Part shown: piece by piece, positions 35,336 to 43,674 of the stretch
Layout of the letters: each line of letters starts with the position of its first letter
Numbering within the stretch: position 1 is the stretch's first letter
Assembly: GCA_020845515.1 (NCBI GenBank)
Contig: JADLFQ010000013.1
Coordinates: 1 to 47,103, forward strand
Direction: 5' to 3'
DNA from: Anaerolineaceae bacterium
Lineage (GTDB): Bacteria; Chloroflexota; Anaerolineae; Anaerolineales; Anaerolineaceae
Length of the DNA stretch: 47,103 nucleotides
Made by a program: the position numbers and the translations under genes
Notes under the pieces: model-generated
Told to the model about the DNA's origin: nothing
Seen by the model: the letters and a program-made list of their open reading frames with translations, nothing else
Databases searched by the model: none

Positions 35336-36754
35336 TCAAACCACCTGACCCGGGCGGCTCAGAGTCGCTTCGCGGGCTTTCATAAAAGCCGCCACCGTAC
35401 GATCAATATCCTCAGGCGTGGTTGCCCAGGAGCACACGCTCACCCGGATGACCGGGGTGTCGTGCCAGTTTCCCGCCCCGCACCAGCACTCCCCTGATTG
35501 CTGCAGGCGTTGCAGAGTCCCGGCGGTTTGTTCGGGCGTATCACAAGCAACCAGCGCCTGATTGAAGACAACATCGTTCAAAATCTTGAAGCCCTGTGCG
35601 CGCATCTGTTCCGCGAATTGCCGTGTCCGCTCGCATAAATTATCCACCAGTTCCTCAATTCCGCTTTTTCCGAGGACTTTCAAAGTTGCCCACAGTTCAA
35701 CGGCGCGGCCGCGCCGCGACATTTCCGGGGTGTATAACATGCCATCCCGCTGCTCACTGTACAAAATATAAGAACCGGTTGCCTGCATGGCAGATATCAG
35801 GGCTGCGCGGTGTTTACACAGTACAATGCCGCTATCGTACGGGGTGTTCAGTGTCTTGTGTCCGTCCACCGCCCACGAATCGGCTTTTTCTGCACCTGCT
35901 GTGAGGTGGCGCCTGCTCCGGGAGGCCGCCGCCCACAAACCGAAGGCGCCATCCACATGCACCCACGCGCCGGCTTTCCGGGCGCGCTCGCAAATCTCAT
36001 CCAGCGGATCAAACGACCCCGAGTTGACATTGCCCGCCTGTAGAATGACCAGTGTATTGCTGTCCAGCGCGGGTACCGCCGCGGCGGTCATCCGGCCCTG
36101 ATCATCCACCGGTATTTTTTCAACACGCTCCCTGCCCAGCCCCAGAAGAGAAAGCGCTTTGAAAACCGTGCTGTGCGCCTCCGCGCCTATCACAACACGG
36201 ATGGGCGGCGCGCCGAACAGACCGTTGGAATTTACATCCCAGCCCGCCCGCTTGAGCAGCTCGTAGCGTCCTGCTGCCAGACCGCACAACGTAGCCACCG
36301 AGCTTCCGCTGACAAACCCGGCCGCGGTTTCTTCCGGCAGGTCAAAAAGCTCCACCAGCCATTTTTCACACACCGTTTCAAGCTTGGCAAGCACCGGAGA
36401 AATGACATACAGCATGGAAGCAGCATCCCAGACATCCGTCAGCCATTTGGCGGCCATGACAGGCGGGAAGACACCGCCGGTCACAAATCCAAAGTACCGT
36501 CCGCCGGTGGTCGTAACAGTCGCCGGAGAACCAGCTTCATGCAGCAGTCGCAGCATGGCAGCCGGATCGCCAGGCGCATCGGATAACGGTTCATCAAAGA
36601 CACTCAATCCGGCCAGTGCTTCTTCTGTGGGGAAGACATTGCGCTCGTAAACCTCATCCATGTAGTCATAGGCATATGCTTTTGCCTGTTCAAACAAGCT
36701 GCGCTCCCGCGCCAGGGCATACATCTTTTTCTGTAAATTGGAAAAATCAGACAT
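35336..36754 (-). CDS. Group II pyridoxal-phosphate decarboxylase
   Basis: 472 aa. Member of the Glu/aromatic/Asp decarboxylase fold: substrate-side GRYFGFVTGG, VSGSSVATLCGL near the cofactor, HVDGAFGLWAAAS (aspartate contacting the pyridine N) and the PLP lysine K300 in AVDGHKTLNTPYD. These enzymes remove CO2 from an amino acid, though some members are aldehyde-forming or lyase-like. The position next to amine-oxidation genes fits amine metabolism, but the amino acid cannot be read. It follows the mrp gene by 47 bases. Confidence 0.9.
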   Translation of the reverse strand: MSDFSNLQKKMYALARERSLFEQAKAYAYDYMDEVYERNVFPTEEALAGLSVFDEPLSDAPGDPAAMLRLLHEAGSPATVTTTGGRYFGFVTGGVFPPVMAAKWLTDVWDAASMLYVISPVLAKLETVCEKWLVELFDLPEETAAGFVSGSSVATLCGLAAGRYELLKRAGWDVNSNGLFGAPPIRVVIGAEAHSTVFKALSLLGLGRERVEKIPVDDQGRMTAAAVPALDSNTLVILQAGNVNSGSFDPLDEICERARKAGAWVHVDGAFGLWAAASRSRRHLTAGAEKADSWAVDGHKTLNTPYDSGIVLCKHRAALISAMQATGSYILYSEQRDGMLYTPEMSRRGRAVELWATLKVLGKSGIEELVDNLCERTRQFAEQMRAQGFKILNDVVFNQALVACDTPEQTAGTLQRLQQSGECWCGAGNWHDTPVIRVSVCSWATTPEDIDRTVAAFMKAREATLSRPGQVV

Positions 36755-36801
36755 CCTTAGCTTCTCTTCCTTTTGGAATCGTTTTGATCAACCATAAAGT
36801 C

Positions 36802-37854
36802 TCAAGAGGTGCACATCACAAGCGGTACAAATGCGTCAAACGCTTCAAAGGCAGCCTCTTCGATCTTCCCCGCATCAGCAAGCGCAGTAAAAGCAGGTAA
36901 AATGGGAAGGCGAACCGCAGGCAGCTCGTGTCCGGCGGCTTCTTGAATTTCAGCCAGATGACTTGGCCCAAAAATTTCATGCGAACTGCCGCAGTCTGTG
37001 CACTGAAAAAAGCTCATATTTTCCACAACCCCCAGGATGGAAATATTCAACTGCGCCAGCATCGCCATGGCTTTGCGCACCACCAGTGCCGAAAGGTCTT
37101 GCGGCGTAGTGACCAGCACCGCGCCCATGATTGGCAGGCGCTGAACAACCGTCAGCGCGGCATCCGAGGTGCCGGGCGGCAAGTCCAGGAACAGGTAGTC
37201 CAGTTTACCCCACAAAACATCGTTCCAAAACCGCTGAATCGCCCCCGAAATGACCGGCCCGCGCCAGATGACCGCCGTATCTTCAGCTTTAACAAGCAAA
37301 TTGGCCGAAACCACCTTGATCCCCAAACGCGTAATCACCGGCAGCATACCCTGCTCGCCGCCGCGCAGCCCGCCCGGTGGAAGCCCAAACAGTTTGGGGA
37401 TGCTCGGGCCGGTGATATCTGCGTCCAAAATGCCCACCTTATAGCCCTGCCGCGCCAGCGTTACCGCCAGCAGCGCCGTGACGGAAGATTTCCCCACCCC
37501 GCCCTTGCCGCTCATCACCGCGACCAGATGCTTCACCTTGTTGAACTGGTTGATCTTTGGCAAGGGCGCAGCCGCTGCCGTCCGCAGGACTGCCGAGCGT
37601 TCTTCCGGCGTCATCGCACCAAAAACCACTTCCGCCTCGTTAACCCCCGGCAGCACGAGGAGGGCGCGCCGGGCATCTTCTGCAATGTGCTCACGCAGCG
37701 GGCAAGAGGGGATCGTCAGCGCCAGTGTAAAGGTGATTTTCCCTTGAGGTTCGATCTTCAAATCGCGCACCATGCCCAAATCCACCAGGCTGCGGTGCAG
37801 TTCCGGGTCCATCACACGGTTTAACGCTTCCATGACTACTTTTTCGTCGGGCAT
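36802..37854 (-). CDS. mrp: Mrp/ApbC-type Fe-S carrier ATPase
   Basis: 350 aa. N-terminal MIP18 (DUF59) domain, residues 1-80, with DPELHRSLVDLGMV and IPSCPLREH. Then a ParA-like ATPase with deviant Walker A SGKGGVGKSS (115-124) and LDLPPGTSD (switch). A CxxC (C285, C288) in FFQCTDCG holds the bridging Fe-S cluster. It delivers Fe-S clusters to client enzymes, of which the 2Fe-2S oxidase subunits downstream are possible examples. GGAG precedes the ATG, 16 bases from the end of the decayed PPK2 frame. Confidence 0.95.
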   Translation of the reverse strand: MPDEKVVMEALNRVMDPELHRSLVDLGMVRDLKIEPQGKITFTLALTIPSCPLREHIAEDARRALLVLPGVNEAEVVFGAMTPEERSAVLRTAAAAPLPKINQFNKVKHLVAVMSGKGGVGKSSVTALLAVTLARQGYKVGILDADITGPSIPKLFGLPPGGLRGGEQGMLPVITRLGIKVVSANLLVKAEDTAVIWRGPVISGAIQRFWNDVLWGKLDYLFLDLPPGTSDAALTVVQRLPIMGAVLVTTPQDLSALVVRKAMAMLAQLNISILGVVENMSFFQCTDCGSSHEIFGPSHLAEIQEAAGHELPAVRLPILPAFTALADAGKIEEAAFEAFDAFVPLVMCTS

Positions 37855-37869
37855 AGAATCTCCGAAAGC

Positions 37870-38200
37870 TTAAGTTTTCGCCAACAACAGATAGGTGTGA
37901 CCTGGTTCAACCGGTGCAGTCGCCTTGAAACCGGCAGCCTCAACGCCCTGAGGGTTGGCATCCTCAAAAACCTGCACGGATACCGCCGTTCTTCCCGCTT
38001 GTATCCATCCCCTGCAAGGTCACCGGCACGCGCTGCTTGCGTTCAACATAGCGCAGTTCCAGAAGCTCCTCCATCTTATGATTCGGCTTTGCAGTCTTCT
38101 CTTTAGTCCCATCCTTTCTGCAGGCAAACGGACGTATTTCCGCAGACCCCCATTTGCCAAGGTCAACCTTTCGCCCGGGTTGGACGCGATAACGGTTCAA
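37870..38200 (-). pseudogene. Decayed polyphosphate kinase 2 (PPK2) fragment
   Basis: The TTG start has a perfect AGGAGGG and overlaps the stop of the NDH-2 gene (TTGA), so the ribosome site survives. The reading is PPK2-like: YRVQPGRKVDLGKW, then KMEELLELRY, then VTLQGMDTSGKNG. This is the PPK2 Walker A, normally GMDxxGKDG; here D is N. After GGIR the frame stops at TGA. Dropping one base near 37975 restores QVFEDANPQGV, the next PPK2 segment, and the frame goes on to a TAA at 37870. PPK2 proteins are about 250-300 aa; only about the first 110 remain. It was probably a polyP-dependent nucleotide phosphotransferase. Confidence 0.85.
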
Positions 38201-39501
38201 GGTTTTCCCTCCTGAGGCAGAATGATACCTGATTTTACCTCTTTCCGGCAGTCAGGTTCAATCAAACGTACGGCGCGGTCGTAGAAGAGATAGTCCCAAG
38301 CCCAGTTGATCAGCACAATTAAGCGGTTGCGAAAGCCGATAATGCGCAAAATATGCGCCCCCAGCCAGACCACCCAGGCGGGAAAGCCGCGAAATTTAAA
38401 GCCTCCGATCGCAGCTACTGCCTGGTTGCGCCCAATGGTCGCGAGTGTGCCCGGGTCACGGTACTCAAAAATTTCGGGTGCACTCCCTTGCATCAAACGG
38501 AGGATGTTTTTCGCGGCGCGCTCGCCTTGCTGCATCGCAACCGGGGCGACCATCGGCAGTGACGCACCGGAGGAATCCTCCAGATACACCGCGTCGCCGA
38601 TTACAAAAACTTCCGGGTGCTCCGGCAACTGCAGGGTTGGCAGCGCGCGCACACGGCCCTGGCGGCCGAGTGGTTGCCCCAACACCCCCGCCAGCGGGCT
38701 GGCTTGCACACCCGCCGCCCAGATGAGGGTATCCGCCGGAATGGTCTCCCCCCCCTTTAATTTTGCCTGGCGGCCGTCATAGCTTTCTACAGCTGCGCCG
38801 AAGCGAACCTCAACCTTCTTCCGGGTGAGGGCGTTCAGCGTAAAGGCGCTCAAATCCGGTGGCATGGCTGCCAGCAAGCGGTCAGATGCTTCCAACAGCA
38901 GAATGCGCACCTCCGCGAGATCCAGCGCGGGGTAATCCTTCGCGAGCGGCAGGCGAATAAGTTCGGAGAGCGCGCCGGCTGACTCAACCCCGGTCGGGCC
39001 GCCCCCCACCACAACAAAGGTAAGCAGTGACCTGCGGCGCTGTGGGTCTCTCTCGTAACTGGCCCGTTCAAATACTTTTAACAAATGATTGCGGATTTCT
39101 TTGGCTTCATCCAGGTCTTTCATCGTAAAAGCGTTTTCTTTTACGCTTTTTAATCCAAAAAAATTGGTCACTCCTCCAATGCCTAAAATCAGATAATCGT
39201 ACGCGATCGCTCCCGAATCGGTCTCCAGCTGCTTGGCTTTCAAATCCACCATTTTGACCTGCGCCAGATGGAAGCTGGCGTTCTTCTGGCGGCGCAAAAA
39301 TGCCCGCACCGGATAGGCAATTTCATCTGCAGAAACGCCCGCGGTCGCAACCTGATAAAGGAGCGGCTGAAAAAGATGATAATTATGCTGATCAACAACC
39401 GTCAGCCGCACCGGCGACTCGTTAAGCGCCCGGATTGCGCTCAGCCCGCCAAATCCTGCTCCAACAATAACCACATGAGGTTTTTCAAGTTTTTCATTCA
39501 T
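38197..39501 (-). CDS. ndh: Type II NADH dehydrogenase-like oxidoreductase (NDH-2)
   Basis: 434 aa. FAD site VVIVGAGFGGLSAIRAL near the start, NADH site VVVGGGPTGVESAGALSE near 165-180, and VFVIGDAVYLEDSSG with the APVAMQQGE active-site region. The C-terminal amphipathic and hydrophobic helices (WVVWLGAHILRIIGF, LIVLINWAWDYLFYD) anchor it to the membrane, as in NDH-2 which passes electrons from NADH to quinone. The start was set at the ATG behind AGGA; an in-frame ATG ten codons upstream is also possible. A promoter lies about 65 bases upstream. Confidence 0.92.
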   Translation of the reverse strand: MNEKLEKPHVVIVGAGFGGLSAIRALNESPVRLTVVDQHNYHLFQPLLYQVATAGVSADEIAYPVRAFLRRQKNASFHLAQVKMVDLKAKQLETDSGAIAYDYLILGIGGVTNFFGLKSVKENAFTMKDLDEAKEIRNHLLKVFERASYERDPQRRRSLLTFVVVGGGPTGVESAGALSELIRLPLAKDYPALDLAEVRILLLEASDRLLAAMPPDLSAFTLNALTRKKVEVRFGAAVESYDGRQAKLKGGETIPADTLIWAAGVQASPLAGVLGQPLGRQGRVRALPTLQLPEHPEVFVIGDAVYLEDSSGASLPMVAPVAMQQGERAAKNILRLMQGSAPEIFEYRDPGTLATIGRNQAVAAIGGFKFRGFPAWVVWLGAHILRIIGFRNRLIVLINWAWDYLFYDRAVRLIEPDCRKEVKSGIILPQEGKP

Positions 39502-39566
39502 GACCGTCCTGCCTTTCCCGGCACAGCTCATGCCGGAGATTCTCTCAAAAATCCCGGCGCAGCGCG

Positions 39567-39595
39567 ATTATATCAAATAAGACAATTTTAGTCCA
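39567..39595 (-). promoter_or_regulatory. Promoter of the NDH-2 gene
   Basis: Minus strand: TGGACT (39590-39595), a 17-nt spacer and a perfect TATAAT (39567-39572). Leader about 60 nt. Confidence 0.6.
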
Positions 39596-39694
39596 GTTAC
39601 AAACTCCCTGTTTTTCTAGTGCCTCTCCCCCCTTCCAGTCCGGTAAGTTTACAGATACTTTTCAAAGCCGCATCTTTTCGGTAGTTTTCTCGTA

Positions 39695-39703
39695 TGCTAT
39701 AAG
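39695..39703 (+). promoter_or_regulatory. Extended -10 promoter for the 28-aa peptide gene
   Basis: TGCTATAAG matches the extended -10 form TGnTATAAT with one change. No good -35 is seen, as is common for this type. The leader to the peptide gene is about 155 nt. Confidence 0.5.
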
Positions 39704-39865
39704 TGGAACAAAAAACATGACAGGAGCGTCTAAAGCTCTGGAAGCGTTGCGCAGCACCTCAATAAGTCAATCGAGTATCTTTTGCTGCACAATTGGGTTA
39801 TAAGATGCAAGACGGGCGAATTTTGCCATAAGGAGCCGCAACAGAAGACGATCAAGGAGGACAAT

Positions 39866-39952
39866 ATGGCGCCGATAGTGTATTTGGTTGTAGCATTTTT
39901 TGTATTGTTGTTCGGAATTATGAGTGTGGCTGGAACTTCGCTTGAGCAGTAA
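39866..39952 (+). CDS. 28-aa single-pass membrane peptide
   Basis: MAPIVYLVVAFFVLLFGI then MSVAGTSLEQ: one hydrophobic helix and a short polar tail. AAGGAGG (39854-39860) sits 5 bases before the ATG, an ideal ribosome site. It has an extended -10 promoter upstream and a strong terminator downstream, with no other gene in the unit. Small membrane peptides of this size often attach to a larger membrane complex or act as stress regulators. I recognise no family. Confidence 0.65.
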   Translation: MAPIVYLVVAFFVLLFGIMSVAGTSLEQ

Positions 39953-40051
39953 GATCATATTCCGGATGGATTGCTGCCCACACCTTGCTGTTTCCCTGAT
40001 ATCTCCAGATCAGGGGACAGTCTCTTTCTTTGCCTGAAAAAGAACTGCCCT

Positions 40052-40077
40052 GCCGCGGTTCGAGCTCGAACCGCGGC
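40052..40077. repeat. 26-bp perfect palindrome
   Basis: The two 13-base halves are exact reverse complements (GCCGCGGTTCGAG and CTCGAACCGCGGC) with no spacer. No T-run follows, so it is not a usual terminator. It may be a cruciform or protein-binding site. Confidence 0.7.
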
Positions 40078-40129
40078 CACCCTCCGGTTTAGACTGTAAC
40101 CCCCCCCTCTCTCGCCAATTGACTTCACC

Positions 40130-40150
40130 CCGCCGGACGGCGGTTTTTTT
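40130..40150 (+). terminator. Terminator of the 28-aa peptide unit
   Basis: GC-only stem CCGCC/GGCGG (40130-40134 with 40139-40143) directly followed by seven T. It is strong and insulates the next operon. Confidence 0.8.
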
Positions 40151-40266
40151 ATCCATACTAAAACAACGACTGCCCTATAACTGCACACTTTTTGGTCAGC
40201 GGGAACCCTGCAGCCTCTTTCAGCGTCAAAGATAAGGCGGTTCCTTGTGGTAGAATCCGCCAAGGC

Positions 40267-40324
40267 AATTGGGAGCGGGGAAAATACCATGACAGAATTG
40301 GGAGTGGAGCAAATACCATGACAG
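40267..40324 (+). repeat. 29-base tandem duplication of a translation start region
   Basis: Two 29-base units (40267-40295 and 40296-40324) agree at 26 of 29 positions, each holding a GGGAG-type site and the sequence ACCATGACAG. A shorter third copy (AATTGGGGCTGGAACA) follows in the coding part. Confidence 0.85.
40289..40321 (+). CDS. 10-codon upstream frame created by the duplication
   Basis: MTELGVEQIP then TGA. The stop overlaps the ATG of the YIP1-like gene (ATGA). It has a GGGGA-like ribosome site. It is likely a by-product of the duplication that couples translation, not a functional peptide. Confidence 0.4.
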   Translation: MTELGVEQIP

Positions 40325-41112
40325 AATTGGGGCTGGAACACCCGGAAAGCGGGCAATATAACCGGCGGTTGCGTTGGGATTGGATCCTGTCCATTTTTTA
40401 CCGGCCATGCCGCACGCTCGAGCAAATCACCCGGCAAGAACGGCCGGCCTGGCTGGCCCCTCTCCTTTTGCTGACCATTCTGACAGTTGCCCATATCCTG
40501 CTGGCCGCCCCGGCGCGGCAGGCCGAAGCGCAAATGAGCGCCGCACAACCGCCGGTGATGGATTATTATACGCCGGAGCAGCAGGCACAATTCGAGCAGG
40601 GCCTGGCTGCAGGACAGGGGTTTGTATTCATTTACTTTTTCCCTCTGCTGGGGGGAATCTTGGGGGTATGGCTTTCATGGCTGTTATTGGGAAGCATTTT
40701 GCACCTGGCGCTGACGCTCAGCGGCAGCCGCAGCACCAGCGCCCTGGCATTTAACTTGAGCGCCTTTGCTTTTTTGCCCACAGCGCTGCGGCTAATCGTC
40801 CGGACGGCGTTTACATTGGTCAGCGGAGGGATGGTCCAAAGCCCGGGACTTTCGGGCTTTATCACTGCCGGAGCGGACGGGACTTTACCCTTCCTTCACT
40901 GGGTGCTTTCATTCGTTGATCTCTATCTTCTATGGATGACGGCGCTGCTCATGATGGGGGTGGCAAAATTGCCCGGGCTGAACCATAATAGGGCACGCGC
41001 GGCTGCTCTGATAACCATCTTGATTTGGCTGGCGCTGGTGGCGCTGCCGGGCTTTTTGGGCGCAAAACTGGGGCAGCTCTCAACCGGCGGCAACGGACCG
41101 ATCTTCTTCTAA
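40318..41112 (+). CDS. YIP1-family membrane protein
   Basis: 264 aa. A short cytoplasmic N-terminus with WDWILSIFYRPCRTLEQITRQERPAWLAPLLLL, the usual YIP1-like opening, is followed by five hydrophobic helices. Bacterial YIP1 proteins often sit with ABC exporters and may help in their assembly. The ATG is in the second duplicated unit with GGAG before it. The ABC ATPase starts 9 bases later, so the four genes to 44988 read as one operon. No catalytic motif. Confidence 0.85.
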   Translation: MTELGLEHPESGQYNRRLRWDWILSIFYRPCRTLEQITRQERPAWLAPLLLLTILTVAHILLAAPARQAEAQMSAAQPPVMDYYTPEQQAQFEQGLAAGQGFVFIYFFPLLGGILGVWLSWLLLGSILHLALTLSGSRSTSALAFNLSAFAFLPTALRLIVRTAFTLVSGGMVQSPGLSGFITAGADGTLPFLHWVLSFVDLYLLWMTALLMMGVAKLPGLNHNRARAAALITILIWLALVALPGFLGAKLGQLSTGGNGPIFF

Positions 41113-41121
41113 CTGGCAGCA

Positions 41122-41838
41122 ATGGAAACACATGGCTTAATTCTGACAAAACGCCTGGTAAAGGCGTTTAAAATGGGACAGCAAAAGGTCCTCGCTGTCA
41201 ATGGGTTGGAAATCCAGATCCAGAGCAACTCTTTCACTGCCATTATGGGGCCTTCCGGCTCCGGCAAGAGCACGCTGCTTTACCTGTTGGGGGGGCTGGA
41301 CCGGCCAACCTCGGGCAGCATTATTGTCGGAGAAAGCATCCTGGATCACATGGATGAAAACGAGCTGGCCGCCTACCGGCGGCAGAAGGTTGGCTTTATC
41401 TTTCAATCATTCAATCTTGTTCAGAGCATGACAGCACTTGAAAATGTGGAATTTCCAATGTGGTTCTCCGGTGTACCGCCAAAATATCGCAGACAGCGGG
41501 CAGGGGAGCTTCTCAAACGGGTGGGGCTGGAAGACCGGCTCCTGCACCGCCCCGCCGAGCTCTCCGGCGGGCAGCAGCAGCGCGTGGCAATCGCCCGCGC
41601 CCTGGTAAACGACCCGGCCCTCATCCTGGCCGATGAGCCGACCGGCAACCTGGATACCCAAAGCGGGCAGAATATCATGCAGTTGCTGTCCGAATTGCAC
41701 CGCGACGGAAAGACCATCCTGGTTGTGTCCCACGATACCCGAATGTTACGATATGCCACCGATGTCATTTATATCCTGGACGGGCGCGCGGTAAGTGAGA
41801 TGGAATACCGCTCAAACAGCGAACCATCCATGCAATAA
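41122..41838 (+). CDS. ABC transporter ATP-binding protein (LolD/MacB type)
   Basis: 238 aa. Walker A GPSGSGKS (43-50), Q-loop in FIFQSFNLV, signature LSGGQQQR, Walker B LILADEP followed by TGNLD, and switch histidine in VVSHD. TGNLD and the 230-aa size mark the MacB/LolD/FtsE group, which drives mechanotransmission of outward substrates or lipoproteins instead of pore transport. Its partner permease is two genes downstream. The weak ribosome site suggests coupling to the YIP1-like gene. Confidence 0.95.
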   Translation: METHGLILTKRLVKAFKMGQQKVLAVNGLEIQIQSNSFTAIMGPSGSGKSTLLYLLGGLDRPTSGSIIVGESILDHMDENELAAYRRQKVGFIFQSFNLVQSMTALENVEFPMWFSGVPPKYRRQRAGELLKRVGLEDRLLHRPAELSGGQQQRVAIARALVNDPALILADEPTGNLDTQSGQNIMQLLSELHRDGKTILVVSHDTRMLRYATDVIYILDGRAVSEMEYRSNSEPSMQ

Positions 41839-41853
41839 CAAGGAAAAAACAGA

Positions 41854-43644
41854 ATGAAACGATTGAGTGCAATTCTGCTCGCAGGTATGCTGCTTCTCAC
41901 CTTCCCGCTGCAGGTCGCTGCGCAGGGAGGGGAACAGCAAACCGGACATCTGGCCGCTCCGTTGGCGGCCGCGGGGGTCGAGTTGACCCCCGCAGGTGCA
42001 GAAAAATGGGAACGGCCTGATACAGTGGCGGTCTATACCATGACGATTCGAAACAGCGGAAGCGACGTTGATACGTACGATTTCGCGATTACAGGAAACA
42101 CCTGGAACAGTTGGCTGAGCGCCCCCCAGGCGGCCGGACTGGCGGCGGGGGCATCCGCCGCCTTTACAGTCTTTGTAGCAGTGCCTGCCAGCGCCAACAC
42201 CGGCGATACCGATACAGTCACAGTCACAGCGACTTCCGCCACCGCACCAAATCCGTCGGCCAGCGCAGTGCTGACAACCCGGGCAGTGCCGCCCACAGCA
42301 ACCCCTCCGGCGGCGGTCACCCGCCCGCTGGTGGTCGTCCAATCTTATTCCACCGGAACGGATGCGTTGACCGCCGGGCAGGAGTTCACTCTCTCAGTCA
42401 ACCTGGCCAATCTTGGTCAGGGCGCGGCTTCCAACGTCCTGGCGGCGTTTGAGAGCAGCGACTTTTTGCCGCGGGATACCGGCGGCGTTCAGGCGGTTAC
42501 CAGCCTTACCGCCGGGACAAACATTAACCTTTCACAGCCAATGACGGCCAGCCGGGACCTGGTTGGAAAGTCCGTAGGGACGATCACAGCCAGAATCAGC
42601 TATCTGGACAACGCCGGAACCTCCTACAGCGAATCTTTTACCCTCACCATCAGTTTAAAAACAGCAAGCTACTCCGGCCCGGCACGCCCAACCGCTACGC
42701 CGACCACGGCTCCCCGCCCAAAACTGATCATTAATAGCTACAAGACTGATATCAACCCGCTGCAGCCGGGCACCGTTTTCAACCTTGAACTGGATGTGCA
42801 AAACCAGGGAAACACGGAAGCGCGCGAGATCACCATGGTACTGGGCGGCAGTTCCAGCGGAGGTGTGGATTCTTCGACGCCGCAGCCTTCCGGCGGTGTG
42901 CAGGGCGGCTCCAGCAGTCTGGATAATTTTGCACCGCTGGACCGTTCAAATGTTGTCTTCCTGGGGAATCTGGCAGCGGAGGGAAGTCTGCTCGCCTCCC
43001 AAAAACTGATCGTCAACGTCAATACCCAGCCGGGGGCGTATCCGCTCAAGATTTCGTTCGTCTATAACGACTCGCGCGGCAACTCAGTCGTTGACGACCA
43101 GATCATCACCCTGCTGGTATACGCACTGCCGAATGTTGAAGTCAGTTTTTATCGCGAGCCCGGCCCGTTTTTTACCGGCCAGCCCAACCCGCTGCCTTTG
43201 CAGGTGACCAACCTGGGCCGCAAAGCGACCGTATTGGGAAGCATGAAAGTCAGCGCGTCCGGCGCTGAGATTCAAAACGGCACCAGTCTGGTCGGGGCGT
43301 TGGAATCGGGCGGATATTTCACCGTGGATGCGGAAGTCATTCCCGCACAAGCGGGAATGCTCGAACTGGAAATTTTAATCAACTATACAGATGATTTTAA
43401 CCAAGCGCGCACGATCACCCAAAAACTCCCCATCGAAGTGCAGGAAGTGCCCGCCCCTTCTCCGGAGGAACTGGGCATGATGAGCGGCGCAGAGCCGCCC
43501 TCCGAAGCCCGCGAAACATTCTGGCAGAAAGTGGTGCGCTTTTTCAAAGGGCTGATCGGGTTGGACAGCGCACCACCGGAGGCGGCGCCCCCTGAACTGC
43601 TGCCGGTTGAGCCTTTGCCTGGCGAACTGCTGCCACCCGGTTAA
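41854..43644 (+). CDS. Exported CARDB-repeat protein of the ABC cluster
   Basis: 596 aa. Signal peptide (MKRLSAILLAGMLLLTFPLQVAAQ) cut near residue 24. The mature part has an Ig-like repeat (about 45-145), a CARDB domain (about 155-265) and a second (about 290-420), each opening with a PTATPT/RPKL-type proline linker and containing VNLANLGQGAASNV or VQNQGNTEAREI; then a third Ig-like unit. The C-terminus has FWQKVVRFFKGLIGLD, an amphipathic helix, and a proline/glutamate tail. No catalytic residues. Set between ATPase and permease, it may be the extracytoplasmic partner of the transporter. ATG follows AAGGA. Confidence 0.85.
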   Translation: MKRLSAILLAGMLLLTFPLQVAAQGGEQQTGHLAAPLAAAGVELTPAGAEKWERPDTVAVYTMTIRNSGSDVDTYDFAITGNTWNSWLSAPQAAGLAAGASAAFTVFVAVPASANTGDTDTVTVTATSATAPNPSASAVLTTRAVPPTATPPAAVTRPLVVVQSYSTGTDALTAGQEFTLSVNLANLGQGAASNVLAAFESSDFLPRDTGGVQAVTSLTAGTNINLSQPMTASRDLVGKSVGTITARISYLDNAGTSYSESFTLTISLKTASYSGPARPTATPTTAPRPKLIINSYKTDINPLQPGTVFNLELDVQNQGNTEAREITMVLGGSSSGGVDSSTPQPSGGVQGGSSSLDNFAPLDRSNVVFLGNLAAEGSLLASQKLIVNVNTQPGAYPLKISFVYNDSRGNSVVDDQIITLLVYALPNVEVSFYREPGPFFTGQPNPLPLQVTNLGRKATVLGSMKVSASGAEIQNGTSLVGALESGGYFTVDAEVIPAQAGMLELEILINYTDDFNQARTITQKLPIEVQEVPAPSPEELGMMSGAEPPSEARETFWQKVVRFFKGLIGLDSAPPEAAPPELLPVEPLPGELLPPG

Positions 43645-43674
43645 ATGTTGGCAGACTGAAAAGATACAAACAGA

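Larger units (their letters stand above)
39953..40317. other. Hairpin-rich region between the peptide gene and the YIP1-like gene
   Basis: No protein gene seen. In order: a 7-bp hairpin (CCCTGAT/ATCAGGG, near 40001-40022), a 26-bp perfect palindrome, a terminator and then the start-region duplication. A TAGAAT (40251-40256) inside a GGCGG/CCGCC hairpin may be the -10 of the next operon. Confidence 0.45.

Noticed and set aside
40056-40070. GGTTCGAG resembling a tRNA T-arm on both strands
   Set aside because: No acceptor stem, anticodon arm or D-arm can be drawn; it is explained by the palindrome.
40193-40218. A GGTCAGC...GCAGCC stretch reminiscent of the signal-recognition-particle RNA core
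   Set aside because: The loop (GGGAACCC) and the A-C mismatch pattern do not match the SRP domain IV rule, and no flanking pairing is present.
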